A stretch of DNA of 64,000 bases from Actinotalea sp. Marseille-Q4924 (GTDB lineage Bacteria > Actinomycetota > Actinomycetes > Actinomycetales > Cellulomonadaceae). Position numbers and translations under genes: made by a program. The DNA is taken from positions 248,001 through 312,000 of the forward strand of contig NZ_CAKAKB010000004.1 of assembly GCF_916618755.1 (NCBI RefSeq), written 5' to 3'. Position 1 is the stretch's first letter; each line of letters begins with the position of its first letter. Below the pieces are notes generated by a model, which was not told the DNA's origin, searched no databases, and was given only the letters and a program-made list of their open reading frames with translations. This document shows, one piece after another, positions 8,990-17,724 of the stretch.

Positions 8990-10637
8990 TGCTCCCCCTG
9001 GCCTTTCGTCGATGCGCCATTGCGGACCGCGCGCGGCGGACCGCCTCGAGTTGCTGGCTCGATACGGCGCCGGGCTCGATCAGCAATGTCTCATCCACAA
9101 TTGCCACCGCAGCATCGAGATGACCCGCCCGGAGGTTTCGAGCTACACGAACGCGAACGGAGCGGAGGCGTTCCGCGCGGGAGGCGACGAGGACGGGCGA
9201 TGGCATCGCCCACGCGTCAGCTTCACGAGGTTCAATCTTGAGAACGCCGCCCCCGTAAGAACGCCCGACCATCTCGGCGTTCAGGAGCGTTACCGAGTTC
9301 AGGCTCGCGAGCGGCAGTAGTTCTCGACCAAGTGCCCGCAGGTCGTCAGACAGGTAGACGCCGTGGACGGAGTTCAGGTGGTACGCGTTCGCGTCGTTCG
9401 TGGTGAGCCGCGGAGTGTCAGCGTTCATGCAGGTGAGCAATAGGTCGGCGGGTGGGAGGAGGGGAACCCGATACCACTCCTTGCGGACGCGACATTTGTA
9501 GGCCTCGTGGACCCCGGCCCTCACGCCGACGTCGATGTATGCCTCGGCCTGTGCGGATGGTGTCGGTGCCGGCGAGAAGAGGTAGGTCGCTTTCCCTTGT
9601 GCTCCCAATCGCCCGAGCATGCCCCGGGAGAGAGCGAGGCCCCGCAGGTGTGAACTCCCAGGAGGGGACAATCGGAGGAGCTCACGCCGGGGCAGGCCGA
9701 GTTCGCGCACGCGAGCCGGCGAGAGGGTGAAGTACTTGTTGTTCCCTGTGACGATGCCGAGTGTCGTGTCTCCCCACTCCTCCAGCGTGGTGAACGCACC
9801 GTCCCCACGCAGGGCGTTGAGCGGTTCAACGGCAGCCGGTTCTACGAGGCTGGCGGTCCACTTCCCCTCCGGGTCGGTGGGGGTCCACGTCGACCCGGTC
9901 CCGAGTTGTAGGAGGTCCTCCGCGTTGCGCGCCTGGCGGATGATCGCGTGATCTGTCGGGCCCTGCTGGTACCCCGACGCCAGGAGCAGGACCACGTCGG
10001 CCTCGGCTTCAGGAAAGACCTGCTCGTCGAACAGTACGAGTTCGACCACACGGAATCGGTCGAAGAGGAACCGTCGGACCGGGGCCGCGTAATTGACCGA
10101 GAGGAGCTCTGCTGGAAGGACCAAGCCCAGCCGCCCTCCGTCCTTTAAGAACAGGGCGGAGTGCGCCGTGAACGCAGCCCAACTGGACGCAAGACCGGTT
10201 AGCGATACTCCAGCCCGTAGGGCCGCTTCGCGCGAACGTGCGCGGGAGTGCCCGGTGAAGTCCTGGTATCGGATGTATGGGGGATTTCCGATGACTGCGT
10301 CGTAGATCGGGCGCGGGGGCACCAGAAAGAAATCACCTTCGTCAACCTGAGGGATGCCGCCGGCGTCTCGGACTCGCTGCCGGGCTATGCGGGCGGAGGA
10401 GGGATGGAGCTCGACGCCGTCGACCACGGGCGTATGGGATGCGTCCGGTGCAAGTTGACGAAGACGGTCGACTGCGGCCACGAGGAAGGCGGCGTCGCCC
10501 GCCGCCGGTTCCAAGACCCTCTCGTTGGGACCACCGATCGCCCAACTGCTGATGAATCTCGTGATCACGTCGGGGGTGAAGAAGGCACCCCTTGCCTTCC
10601 TCATCGCGGGAGTGTCCACGACCTCCGAGCTGCTCAC
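8979..10637 (-). CDS. N6-adenine DNA methyltransferase (NPPY class)
   Basis: This SAM-dependent DNA methyltransferase has, counted from GTG 10637, the motif order FFTPDVITRF, LEPAAGD (SAM-binding motif I) and NPPYIRY (catalytic motif IV, near residue 118). A long C-terminal target-recognition half follows. The order is that of gamma-type Eco57I/N6_Mtase enzymes that protect adenines in restriction-modification systems. The frame stays open to an ATG at 10748, but GTG 10637 has a GAGAGG site 9 bp upstream and removes a basic, unfamily-like extension. The 3' end overlaps the nuclease-like gene by 11 bp. It lies between the integrase 3' end and the AIPR gene, i.e. cargo placed between attL and int. 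Confidence 0.85.
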   Translation of the reverse strand: MSSSEVVDTPAMRKARGAFFTPDVITRFISSWAIGGPNERVLEPAAGDAAFLVAAVDRLRQLAPDASHTPVVDGVELHPSSARIARQRVRDAGGIPQVDEGDFFLVPPRPIYDAVIGNPPYIRYQDFTGHSRARSREAALRAGVSLTGLASSWAAFTAHSALFLKDGGRLGLVLPAELLSVNYAAPVRRFLFDRFRVVELVLFDEQVFPEAEADVVLLLASGYQQGPTDHAIIRQARNAEDLLQLGTGSTWTPTDPEGKWTASLVEPAAVEPLNALRGDGAFTTLEEWGDTTLGIVTGNNKYFTLSPARVRELGLPRRELLRLSPPGSSHLRGLALSRGMLGRLGAQGKATYLFSPAPTPSAQAEAYIDVGVRAGVHEAYKCRVRKEWYRVPLLPPADLLLTCMNADTPRLTTNDANAYHLNSVHGVYLSDDLRALGRELLPLASLNSVTLLNAEMVGRSYGGGVLKIEPREADAWAMPSPVLVASRAERLRSVRVRVARNLRAGHLDAAVAIVDETLLIEPGAVSSQQLEAVRRARSAMAHRRKARGSSGH

Positions 10638-10757
10638 AGACGTCACCCTCTCATCATCGACTGACAGCAAGCAGCGGCGTTGTGCGACATGCCGCTCCAC
10701 CCGGTGTGTGCTTCGCGCGGGCAGCAGCGTTGCGGCCCGTCGGGCCATGGGTCAGGC

Positions 10758-11900
10758 CTACATCCCGATGCCGAGTGGGCCGCCCGGCACCGACTCCATA
10801 CCTGGGGTCGCCGCCAGCAGCGGGATCGCCGGCAGCCGCTCCATCGCCTGCCACGTCGCCTCGGAGAACAGGTGCCCGTACAGGTCCATCGTCATCGTCG
10901 CGGTGGAGTGCCCGAGGATCACCTGCACCGCCTTCACATCCGCCCCGGCCGCGATGAGGAGTGACGCGGCGGTGTGCCGCAGGTCGTGGATCGTCGTCCC
11001 CTCCACGCCCGCCGCCTTCGTCGCGTCCATCCACCGCGACCGCGCCCGGAAGTTGGTGTTCGTCCAGACCCCGCCGGTCGGGCTCGGGAACAGGTACGAG
11101 CCGGGGGCGGAACCGGCGACCCGCGTCCGCACGTACGCGTCCAGCGCCGCCGGCACCGGCACCGTCCGGGTCTGGTGCGTCTTTGTCGGCCCGAACACCG
11201 CCCCGCTGGTCCGCTTGGACTGCGTCGCCGCCCGGTGCACCCGCACGTCGAGCCCGTGCGGGGTCTGCACGACGTCGTCGACCCGCAGCGCCGCCATCTC
11301 GGAGAACCGGCACCCGGTCAGCCCGAGGAACAACACGACCGGCCGACACAGCTCCGGCATCGCCATGACGAGCCGACCGAGCTGCTCCGGTCGCAGCCAC
11401 CGCGGCTCGCGCTTGGTCCCACCGCGCGGCAGCGACACCATCCGCGCGACGTTCACCGACAGCCGCCGGTCCCGGATCGCGTAGTCGAACACCAGCCGGA
11501 TCATCGACAGCGCCCGCCGCCGCGTCGCCGTCGCCAGCCCGCGCGCCGTCAGCGCCGACATCACCCGCTCGACGTCGGCGGCCGAGATCCCGGAGATCGG
11601 GAACCCCCCGATCTCCGGGATGACGTACTTGTCCAGCAGGAACCGCGTGGTCTCCTGGCTGCGCACCGCCAGGTGACCACGCGAGGCCTGCCACTCCTCG
11701 GCCAGCGCCGCGAACGTCATCCGCCCACGCGCCGGGTCGATCCAGGAGCCGGCGTCCAGCCGCGCGAGCTGGTCCGCCTCCCACCGCTTGGCGTCGACCC
11801 GGCGCGAGAACGACCGCTGGACGATGACCCGACCCTCGAAGAAGACCTTCGCGCGCCAGGTCACCGTGCCCGACGGGAGCACCCGTTTGGTGACGGACAT
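10758..11900 (-). CDS. int: Tyrosine recombinase integrase
   Basis: This is a 380-residue phage/ICE-type integrase. Its layout is an N-terminal arm-binding region, a SAM-like core-binding domain (about 63-150), then a catalytic domain with Arg in TGCRFSEM (Arg198), Lys240 in PTKTHQ, HDLRH (His305, Arg308), GHS (His331) and the nucleophile Tyr341 in LYGH. All catalytic residues are present. ATG 11900 overlaps the excisionase stop by one base (TGATG), so the two are co-translated. It should recombine the tRNA-Arg core with the att modules described elsewhere. The much longer open frame continuing upstream through the relaxase region is spurious. Confidence 0.95.
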   Translation of the reverse strand: MSVTKRVLPSGTVTWRAKVFFEGRVIVQRSFSRRVDAKRWEADQLARLDAGSWIDPARGRMTFAALAEEWQASRGHLAVRSQETTRFLLDKYVIPEIGGFPISGISAADVERVMSALTARGLATATRRRALSMIRLVFDYAIRDRRLSVNVARMVSLPRGGTKREPRWLRPEQLGRLVMAMPELCRPVVLFLGLTGCRFSEMAALRVDDVVQTPHGLDVRVHRAATQSKRTSGAVFGPTKTHQTRTVPVPAALDAYVRTRVAGSAPGSYLFPSPTGGVWTNTNFRARSRWMDATKAAGVEGTTIHDLRHTAASLLIAAGADVKAVQVILGHSTATMTMDLYGHLFSEATWQAMERLPAIPLLAATPGMESVPGGPLGIGM

Positions 11901-12115
11901 CAGCGGCGCCGCGGCATCGTCGGCTCGCTGTCGACCCACGCCGCGGGGAGGAGGATCACCGTCCCGAGGCGCCGGCACGGGATCTGCTCGCGCTCGACCA
12001 GGTGGTAGAGCGTCCGGGGCGGCACGCCGAGGACCTCGGCGGCGTCCTTGACGCGGTAGAACCGCCGCGCCGGGGCGGGGAAGCCGTTCGAGGCGGGCTG
12101 CGACATCGTGGTCAT
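11900..12115 (-). CDS. xis: Excisionase-type helix-turn-helix protein
   Basis: This is a 71-residue protein with a MerR/excisionase-type winged helix: YRVKDAAEVLGVPPRTLYHLVEREQIPCRRLG. The recognition helix is followed by a wing strand (VILLPAAWV). It sits directly upstream of, and overlaps, the integrase, the standard arrangement in actinobacterial integrative elements. Such proteins bend att DNA and bias the integrase toward excision. It starts 37 bp from the relaxase stop, so relaxase, xis and int may form one transcript. Confidence 0.85.
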   Translation of the reverse strand: MTTMSQPASNGFPAPARRFYRVKDAAEVLGVPPRTLYHLVEREQIPCRRLGTVILLPAAWVDSEPTMPRRR

Positions 12116-12151
12116 GATCCTTCTCCTTCGGTTGGGTTGGTGGTGCTGAGG

Positions 12152-15058
12152 TCAGAGGCCCGCTACCCATCCATGGGCGGACGACGACGGCGCCGGTGTC
12201 CAGTGCTGCGACGCGGGCTGTGGAGGCACGACGCCCCACGGCTGCTGTTGACGCGCGGGCGGCACGAGCGGCGCGGCCCGCCCCGGGTGGTACGTCTCCC
12301 AGGTCTCGGTGGCGCTGGGCTCGGCGTGGCTCGTGGCGAGGATCCGCTCGAGCACCTCCCGGCCCGACGACGGCGCCCGGCCCGGCAGGCACTCCGGGTC
12401 GCCGTCGTCGAGGACGACGTACGCGCGGTTCGCGTGCCGGCCGCGGCTCATCGCCACGTAGAGGTCCTCCCGGCCCATGCCGGGCGCGGCGATGGTGTGC
12501 GTCTCGTCGACCGTCATGCCCTGGGTGCGGGCGATGGTGGTGGCGTAGCCGAGCTCGACGTGGTCGGCGACGTAGTCCGCGGGCAGCCGGACGCTCTGCG
12601 CACCCGCCCTCAGGCCCGGCTCGGCGGCCGCGGGGCGGACCCGGAGCACGCCGTCGGGCAGGACGGCGGTGACATCCCACAGCGCGCCGTTGCGGACGAA
12701 CCCGTCCGCGGTGGCCAGGCGCCGGTGGTTGCGGCGGGTGACGACCCGGTCGCCGACGCCCGCCCGCAGACCGTCGTGCAGCGGCGCCCCGGTGGGGGAG
12801 ACCCGTCCGGCGGCGACGCGGTCGGCGCGGAGGCGGGCGTTGAGCTCGCGGACGGTCCGGTTGTCGACCGCCTGCAGCACCGCGACCCGGCCGCGCTCCT
12901 CGGCGGTCGTGACGGCCACGATCGCGGCGTCCAGCATCGCGTCGTGACCGCCGGAGGAGAGGGCACCGTGCGCCGCGTAGGCGTCCAGGGCCGCCGGGAG
13001 GGCGCGGCGCAGCTCGAGACTGGCGCGGGCCTCCCACGGGTGCGCGAACCGCCACAGGCTCGTCAGCTCGGCGGTCGGCCCGCGGCGGGCCAGCATCCCG
13101 AACGCGCCGCCGGCGTCGACCGACCCGCGCTGCAGGTGGTCCCCGACGAGCAGCACCTTGGCGGTGGCCGCGCGCGCCTGCTCGACCAGCGCGGCGAGGG
13201 TCCGGGTGTCGGCGAGGGAGGCCTCGTCGACGATGACGAGCTGGCCCGGGGCGAACCGCCACCGGTCCTGCTCGATCCGCACCTGCCACTGCTCCTGCCG
13301 CGCCGCCTGCCGCTCGTGGAACGGCCCGACGCCCTCCCGCCGGACGGCGTCCGCCCACCGCAGGGCGCGGGCCGTGCCGCCGTCGCCGGTGGACTCGTGC
13401 AGCCACTTCGCGGTCGTCTCGCACGGGATCCCGAGCGACCGCGCGAGGGCCTGCGCCGCGGTGGCCGACGGCGCCAGCCCGACGACCGGCCCGAGGCCGT
13501 CGCGCCAGATCGCGGACAGCGCCGCCAGGGTCGTGGTCTTGCCGGACCCCGCCGGGCCGACGAGCACGTCGAGCAGCCGGCCAGAGGTGATGACGGCCTC
13601 GGCGGCCGCGCGCTGGTCCGGGGCGAGGCCGCCGAGGCGGCTCTCGGTGCGCAGCGCCGGGTGACCGAGCTGCTCGCGACGTCGGTGCGGGGAGCCCGCG
13701 GTCTCGGCCGCGTCGAGGAGGACCTTCTCCGCGCCGAGCAGCTCGGTGGTCGTGAACAGGGACTCCCCGACCCGCCGGGTGGCCGGGTCGCGATTGGCAT
13801 CGAGGTGGACGCACGCCGCGGCAGCGTCGGTGGTGATCGCGTTGAGCAGCGCCAACCGCTCGGCGGGGGAGGCCATCCGCAGCAGCTTCGACGCGCGGAC
13901 GGCGGCGGCGCCGAGGTTCCACGTCGACCACACCGACCGCCGGGTGGAGACGTCGTCGAGCACCTGCGCGACCATCGCGGCGCGCACCTCCGGGCCGACG
14001 TCGTGCGCGTGCAGCGTCCGCCCGTACGTGCCGGACAGCGCGCGGGCGGCCAGGTCCCGCGGCTCGAGGCCGGTCAGCGCGCGGGCGCGGTTGGCCCAGT
14101 CGGTGAGGAGGTCGGCCAGCGGCCGGACGGTCTTGGGCGGCCGGGTGGCCCGGGTGAGGTGCTGGCGGGCGCGGGTGGTCTCCACGCGGGTCGGCGCCCG
14201 GCCGTAGTCGGCCTCGAACCGGGCGAGCCACTCCTGCTCGACGCAGTGGATCCGTTCCGCCCGCGCGGAGAAGTGCGCCAGGACGTCGTCGTCGAGGCCG
14301 CGCAGCTCGAACGCGGGGTTGCGGCGCGGGCCGCGGTCACGCCGCGACCACTGCACCGGCAGGCGCCGGGAGAGCTCGTCGGCGAGCAGGGTGTCGTAGA
14401 GCTCGGACACGGTGACGACGGCGGCGTGGACGGTGCGCCCGTCGACGCTGCGCCAGGCGCCGTCGGGCCCTTGGACCTTGTTGGCGATGACGACGTGGGT
14501 GTGCAGGTTCGGGTCCCCGGCCCGGGTGTCCCAGTGGTCGAACGCCGCCGCGACCATGCCGCGGGTGCGGACCTGCTGCCGCCCGCCGTCGCCGATGCGC
14601 GTGCGGATGACGCGCTGGCCGAGGAACTGCAGCGATGACGCCAATGCCGCCCGGTGCGCGTCATAGACGACGGTGCGGGTCGCGTCATCGGCCAGCGCCC
14701 ACAGCACCGAGGCGGACTTCGGAGCGGTGAAGGTCAGGTCGTAGCCGACGACGGCGCGCCGCTTCCCGTCATCGCCACGGCTATAGGCCCGGCCCAGCGA
14801 GTCATCGGTCAGCGGGTCGTGGCCGTCGCGGAAGAGCGCCGTCATCGCCTCCTCGCTGACGACGTCGCCCGGGTGCAGCCGGCGGGTCGCGTCGCCCAGG
14901 CCGGCGAGGCCGTCCCCGAGCCACCGCCCGGCGGGGTTGCCGGTCTGCTCGTAGTACGCGGTCAGCGACGCGCCCGGCTCCAGGCCGGCGTCGCCCGCGG
15001 CGACGTGACGGGTCAGGTAGGCGTACCCGTCCCCGGCCGTCAGCTTGTGCATCGACAT
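12152..15058 (-). CDS. MobF-family relaxase-helicase
   Basis: ATG 15058 is preceded by a perfect AGGAGG. The 968-residue protein has an N-terminal TrwC-type relaxase domain: paired tyrosines (Tyr35-Tyr36 in TAYYEQTG, plus Tyr12/Tyr14) and the three-His metal site FDHWDTRAGDPNLHTHV (His175, His186, His188). It continues with a RecD/TraI-like helicase: Walker A GPAGSGKTTT near residue 500, Walker B LVIVDEAS near 610, and a C-terminal HTIAAPGMGREDLYVAMSR-type helicase motif. Such enzymes nick oriT, stay covalently attached and unwind the strand for conjugative transfer. No FtsK/TraB or T4SS gene is visible in the island, so it is probably mobilised by a helper. A truncated second copy lies at 18550-18986. 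Confidence 0.93.
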   Translation of the reverse strand: MSMHKLTAGDGYAYLTRHVAAGDAGLEPGASLTAYYEQTGNPAGRWLGDGLAGLGDATRRLHPGDVVSEEAMTALFRDGHDPLTDDSLGRAYSRGDDGKRRAVVGYDLTFTAPKSASVLWALADDATRTVVYDAHRAALASSLQFLGQRVIRTRIGDGGRQQVRTRGMVAAAFDHWDTRAGDPNLHTHVVIANKVQGPDGAWRSVDGRTVHAAVVTVSELYDTLLADELSRRLPVQWSRRDRGPRRNPAFELRGLDDDVLAHFSARAERIHCVEQEWLARFEADYGRAPTRVETTRARQHLTRATRPPKTVRPLADLLTDWANRARALTGLEPRDLAARALSGTYGRTLHAHDVGPEVRAAMVAQVLDDVSTRRSVWSTWNLGAAAVRASKLLRMASPAERLALLNAITTDAAAACVHLDANRDPATRRVGESLFTTTELLGAEKVLLDAAETAGSPHRRREQLGHPALRTESRLGGLAPDQRAAAEAVITSGRLLDVLVGPAGSGKTTTLAALSAIWRDGLGPVVGLAPSATAAQALARSLGIPCETTAKWLHESTGDGGTARALRWADAVRREGVGPFHERQAARQEQWQVRIEQDRWRFAPGQLVIVDEASLADTRTLAALVEQARAATAKVLLVGDHLQRGSVDAGGAFGMLARRGPTAELTSLWRFAHPWEARASLELRRALPAALDAYAAHGALSSGGHDAMLDAAIVAVTTAEERGRVAVLQAVDNRTVRELNARLRADRVAAGRVSPTGAPLHDGLRAGVGDRVVTRRNHRRLATADGFVRNGALWDVTAVLPDGVLRVRPAAAEPGLRAGAQSVRLPADYVADHVELGYATTIARTQGMTVDETHTIAAPGMGREDLYVAMSRGRHANRAYVVLDDGDPECLPGRAPSSGREVLERILATSHAEPSATETWETYHPGRAAPLVPPARQQQPWGVVPPQPASQHWTPAPSSSAHGWVAGL

Positions 15059-15471
15059 CACGCGGCACCTCCTGCCCCAGGTCGCCATGCGTGCGATGGC
15101 GGTCTCAGTGACAGGTGTGCGGGAGGAGAGGAGAAGATTTCGCGGACCGTGCGAGCGCCTGCCGCGGAGGTGTGCGTGGCGCGGTCGGGGCGTCCGTGGC
15201 GGTGTCAGAGGTTGAGCGCCACCGCGGCCACGGCAGCGGCCAGCAGCCACGGGCCCAGTGCTGCGGTTCGCAGCCCTCGGGTCGCTGCGCCGGTAGCAAG
15301 GGACGGCTGTCCGACGGTCACGTAGAGACGCCAGCTCTCAGGGCTCGACGACCGGCCCTCTCAAGACCAGGTGTGGGAAGTCCGCGAAGACGCACAGCTA
15401 CGTTCTCCGGCGACGTGGCTCAGTCGAGGCGGCGGTGGCCGAAGCGCCGAGAGAGGCGGCAGGCTGGGGTG
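15059..15471. other. Gene-free region upstream of relaxase; candidate oriT/promoter
   Basis: No gene is supported here. About 54 bp upstream of the relaxase start is CAGGTGTGCGGG (15112-15123), followed by GGAGAAGAT (15130-15138). The same two blocks occur upstream of the truncated relaxase (19045-19056 and 19063-19071) at nearly the same distance. Conservation of non-coding DNA immediately upstream of two relaxases is what an oriT or a shared promoter would show; no nic site is identified. Confidence 0.4.
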
Positions 15472-15906
15472 GTGGCCTCCCGGGACGACTTCTACGCCCG
15501 CCTGTTCCAGCGGCACGCTCACCCGTTCAGCGCCTGGTCCAGGCTGTTGAGCGCTCCACTGCTGCTCGTGCCACTGTGGACTCGGCGCTGGTGGCTCTAC
15601 CTACCCATCGCTGCGTGGTTCGCGTTCAACCCCGTGATCACTCCGCCGGCCCGCAACCCCTCCTCGTTCGCGACACGGGCAATCCTGGGTGAGGAGTCCT
15701 GGACCCGGGACCCCACCTCGGAGCCGAAGCTCCTGGCACTGTCGGCCATGGCCAGTGGATCGCTCATCGGCGCGATGATGGCTGGCTACCAGCGCAGCAA
15801 GATGGGCGCCGTTGCCGGCACCGGGATCTTCATGGCGCTCACATTGTGGGAGTGGAAACTGTGGGCCGATCGTTTCGATCGGGAGAGACGCCGGCCGCCG
15901 ATCTGA
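15472..15906 (+). CDS. DUF6653-like small membrane protein
   Basis: This 144-residue protein starts at GTG 15472 (a second GTG was avoided because the first fits the spacing to GAGAGG). It begins FYARLFQRHAHPFSAWSRLLSAPLLL and has hydrophobic segments around residues 25-60 and 95-125, with FNPVITPPARN and a C-terminal EWKLWADRFDRERR. This pattern matches small uncharacterised actinobacterial proteins of the DUF6653 type; the family name is from memory. The enzymatic role is unknown. It lies between the mobility genes and unrelated cargo. Confidence 0.65.
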   Translation: MASRDDFYARLFQRHAHPFSAWSRLLSAPLLLVPLWTRRWWLYLPIAAWFAFNPVITPPARNPSSFATRAILGEESWTRDPTSEPKLLALSAMASGSLIGAMMAGYQRSKMGAVAGTGIFMALTLWEWKLWADRFDRERRRPPI

Positions 15907-15994
15907 CGTACGACCGTCCGCGCACGCGCTGGGGTAGGAGCGGACCCCACCGCGTCGCCAGCACGGCACGGCGGAAACGATCCTCAGGCCGACG

Positions 15995-16591
15995 ATGAGC
16001 TGCCGCCCTATGGTCTTCCTCTCGGGGAGCGAGGAGCAGGTCGCGACCGCCTCAGCGGCGGTCCTAATCGGCGGAAGGTGGCGCGTGGAGGAGGAGAGCC
16101 GCCGACCTGGGCTGCAGTGGTCGCAGGACCTCGGTCGAATCGCGCGGTCACTGCACCGGGAGGTCGCCCGATCACTTGCCGACGCGCATGTCCCCGGGGA
16201 GCTCAGCTTGACGGGAGCGCTCTGCGTCCCGGGAGTGCTGACGCGTGGCGACGTGGACCTGCACCTGCGTGTCCCGCCGGCGCTGTGGCACCACGCCGTC
16301 GCCGGGTTGCAGGACGTGTTCCCGGTGGTGAGTCCGGAGATCTGGTGCGACACGCTGGCGACGTTCGGGATCCCGGCGGCCGTCCCCGCAGGGCTTGCCG
16401 CGACCCCGGCAGGGTCAGAGCACGACGTCCGGTTCACCCGGACCTGGCAGCTCCTCGCCGCCGGAGGTCCGGCCCTCGTCAGCGAGCTGAACTCGCTCAA
16501 GAGCCGAGCCTGGACGACGTCGTTCGACGAGTACGAGCTCCAGAAGAGTGCCTTCTTCGACCGGCTGCTGTCTGGGGACACCCTGCCTTGA
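15995..16591 (+). CDS. GrpB-like nucleotidyltransferase-fold protein
   Basis: This 198-residue protein carries the GrpB/UPF0157-type pattern of the nucleotidyltransferase superfamily. It has LSLTGALCVPGVLTRGDVDLHLRV (the usual HxGSTAVPGLxxKxxxDIxV position), then EHDVRFTRTWQLL and ELNSLKSRAW, and ends YELQKSAFFDRLL. The family is thought to bind nucleotides, with CoaE-associated or kinase-like roles proposed, but no reaction is established for this divergent member. The start at ATG 15995 is plausible but without a strong ribosome site. It is a lone gene inside island segment I. Confidence 0.75.
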   Translation: MSCRPMVFLSGSEEQVATASAAVLIGGRWRVEEESRRPGLQWSQDLGRIARSLHREVARSLADAHVPGELSLTGALCVPGVLTRGDVDLHLRVPPALWHHAVAGLQDVFPVVSPEIWCDTLATFGIPAAVPAGLAATPAGSEHDVRFTRTWQLLAAGGPALVSELNSLKSRAWTTSFDEYELQKSAFFDRLLSGDTLP

Positions 16592-16726
16592 CGCCGCCCC
16601 GCCATCCTCGGCGACCAACGTCACTGACGCTGCTGATGACGCGCGGCGACGACAGCAGGTGCCCGTCCTGCGGGCATCGTCATCGTCGCGGCTGGCAGCG
16701 CCGGTCGCGGGGCCGGCCGGCGCCTC

Positions 16727-17602
16727 TCAGCGACGCCGAGCGGTCAGCGTGAAGGTCGCCGGGAGGCGTTCGGGCCGGTCGCGCAGGCGGTACTCGTCGG
16801 TGTCCTCGTCGAGGACCATGAAGCCGGGGAGCGCGTCCCACGGGACGCTGTCGTGCTCGGTCAGCGACGTGAGCTCCAGGCCCGCGTCGAGCACCGCGGT
16901 GACGATCTCGCCGATCCCGTGGTTCCACTCCATCGAGCGGGGCTGCGCCACCTTCTCCTCGCCCGCGTAGGTGTACTCGTCGTTCCAGACGAGCGGCTCG
17001 GCCTGCTCGTAGTACGGGAGCTCGAGCGCGAGGGTCGTCGCGCCGGGCCCGGTGATCCACGGCTGCTGCTCGCGGTCGGGGTGCTCGGCACCGACCGTCA
17101 TCGCCAGGGCAGAGCTCAGGACAGGGTGGCCGTCGCGGATGAACAGGCGCCCGCCGGCGCGGAGCAGGGCGGCGACGGTCTGGGCCCAGCGGTGGATGCT
17201 CGGCAGCCAGCAGATGGCGCCGATGCCGGTGTAGACGACGTCGAACTGGCGGCCACCGAGCGCCTCGGGGGCGGCGTAAACGTCGGACTGGACGTACTCG
17301 ATGTCCGCACCCGCGCGCTGCGCCAGGCTCCGCGCCTCGTCCAGCGAGGTGCCGGACAGGTCGACGCCCGTCATCCGCGCGCCGAGGCGGGAGAGGCTCA
17401 GCGTGTCGGTGCCGATGTGGCACGGCAGGTGGACGACGTCCAGGCCCGCGATGTCCCCGAGCCGGGGCCGGTCGAACGTGACCACCTCCGACAGCGCGGT
17501 CGGGTCCGCCAGGAGGCGGTCGATCCCGTAGCCCTGCGCGTGAACCGTCGCGCGGCTGTCCCAGTTGGTGCGGTTGAGGTCGAGGTACTCGTCGGCGGAC
17601 AC
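16727..17602 (-). CDS. Class I SAM-dependent methyltransferase
   Basis: This is a protein of about 291 residues from GTG 17602, the likely start because the upstream extension is not family-like. The Rossmann methyltransferase motifs are clear: DVVHLPCHIGTDTLSLSRLGA (motif I), TGVDLSGTSLDEAR (acidic end of strand 2), YVQSDVYAAPEAL (motif II), FDVVYTGIGAICWLPSI (motif III/IV) and GGRLFIRDGHPV. It resembles small-molecule methyltransferases of the Methyltransf_11/25 type that are common in actinomycetes; the substrate is unknown. It is divergently transcribed from the adjacent peptidase E pseudogene, with 122 bp between the starts. Confidence 0.85.
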   Translation of the reverse strand: MSADEYLDLNRTNWDSRATVHAQGYGIDRLLADPTALSEVVTFDRPRLGDIAGLDVVHLPCHIGTDTLSLSRLGARMTGVDLSGTSLDEARSLAQRAGADIEYVQSDVYAAPEALGGRQFDVVYTGIGAICWLPSIHRWAQTVAALLRAGGRLFIRDGHPVLSSALAMTVGAEHPDREQQPWITGPGATTLALELPYYEQAEPLVWNDEYTYAGEEKVAQPRSMEWNHGIGEIVTAVLDAGLELTSLTEHDSVPWDALPGFMVLDEDTDEYRLRDRPERLPATFTLTARRR

Positions 17603-17724
17603 CAGCCGGACGGTAGCAGCGCCCCTGCAACACCGAGCGTGCTGCTCCAACCCGCTTCCCAGATGAGTTCTGGCGTCACGACGAGTCCACCCACTCAAGC
17701 ATCGGCCCACCTCACGAGGTACCC

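Noticed and set aside
10758-14231. A 1157-codon open frame on the minus strand covering relaxase antiphase and integrase
   Set aside because: Only its last 380 codons are a protein (integrase from ATG 11900). The rest is Arg/Pro/Ala-rich high-GC shadow of the relaxase.
12002-14638. Long plus-strand frame opposite the relaxase
   Set aside because: Antisense shadow without motifs or ribosome site; the minus-strand relaxase has full domain structure.
15115-15471. N-terminal extension of the DUF6653-like protein
   Set aside because: Frame is open but the extension is composition-biased and crosses the candidate oriT; the GTG at 15472 fits the family start.
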